A stretch of DNA of 33,877 bases from an uncultured Caryophanales bacterium (lineage in GTDB: Bacteria > Bacillota_I > Bacilli_A > RF39 > UBA660). The stretch spans positions 1-33,877 of the forward strand of contig CAMYVT010000017.1 of the NCBI GenBank assembly GCA_947302515.1. Direction: 5' to 3'. Below are positions 33,864 to 33,877 of this stretch, in pieces (positions within the stretch are counted from its first letter, which is position 1; the number at the start of each line of letters is the position of its first letter). The translations under genes and the position numbers were made by a program. The notes beneath the pieces were generated by a model that saw nothing but the letters and a program-made list of their open reading frames with translations, was not told where the DNA came from and made no database searches.

Positions 33864-33877
33864 AATTATCAATGGTA

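Overview
This is a compact, very A+T-rich stretch (about three quarters A/T by eye) of a bacterial chromosome with about 38 protein genes, most of them on the minus strand. Gene content and order (rplU-prp-rpmA next to obg, ruvA-ruvB, queA-tgt, a helD-type helicase, a DnaB/DnaD-type replication initiator) point to the Bacillota. The extreme A+T content, AGA-dominated arginine codons and near absence of TGA stops suggest an uncultured Bacilli lineage related to Erysipelotrichia or the Mollicutes; this placement is inference. All long frames read through with the standard bacterial code, and tryptophan is TGG. By my count 38 genes end with 27 TAA, 10 TAG and 1 TGA. No rRNA, insertion sequence, prophage or CRISPR array is visible, and no gap without a gene exceeds about 210 bases.

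Layout. 1-2.6 kb: the 3' end of a surface protein gene with a possible sortase-type tail, mtaB (tRNA methylthiotransferase), and an acidic single-pass membrane protein. 2.7-11 kb: HelD-like helicase, phosphohexomutase plus an anchored unknown protein, a CmpB-like membrane protein overlapping a pseudopilin gene, a small export-type membrane protein with a CBS/DRTGG-containing family II pyrophosphatase, and an HD protein. 11-15 kb: dnaB replication initiator, then prepilin peptidase and the type IV pilus platform protein, whose N-terminal tail carries a coding minisatellite. 15-20 kb: queA-tgt (queuosine), ruvA-ruvB (Holliday junctions), yebC and a divergent DUF192-like gene. 20-24 kb: a response regulator with a degenerate HPt domain, and an obg operon carrying two unknown genes. 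24-26 kb: rplU-prp-rpmA behind a consensus promoter and an L21-type leader, then pyrH. 26-30 kb: a cpsC-cpsD-cpsB tyrosine phosphorylation module with no capsule enzymes beside it, then gltX. 30-33.9 kb: divergent unknown membrane protein and lipoprotein genes, tRNA-Gln(CTG), a zinc-ribbon membrane protein, a GlsB-type protein and an unknown.

How it works together. Three pilus genes (pseudopilin, peptidase, platform) lie in two separate places with no motor ATPase in view, so the rest of the pilus system must be elsewhere. The L27 protein has a Prp-cleavable leader and its protease is in the same operon. Signalling parts include CpsB/C/D, the REC protein and possibly the zinc-ribbon protein. 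Regulation is dense: many genes have a near-consensus sigma-A promoter starting at or inside the upstream terminator, and convergent pairs share one bidirectional hairpin that often contains the stop codons.

The most interesting leads are five phased TTTAC boxes upstream of the HD gene, the pseudo-HPt/REC protein, the obg-linked unknown pair, the orphan CpsBCD module, and the repeat-bearing pilus platform protein. None by itself proves a new system.
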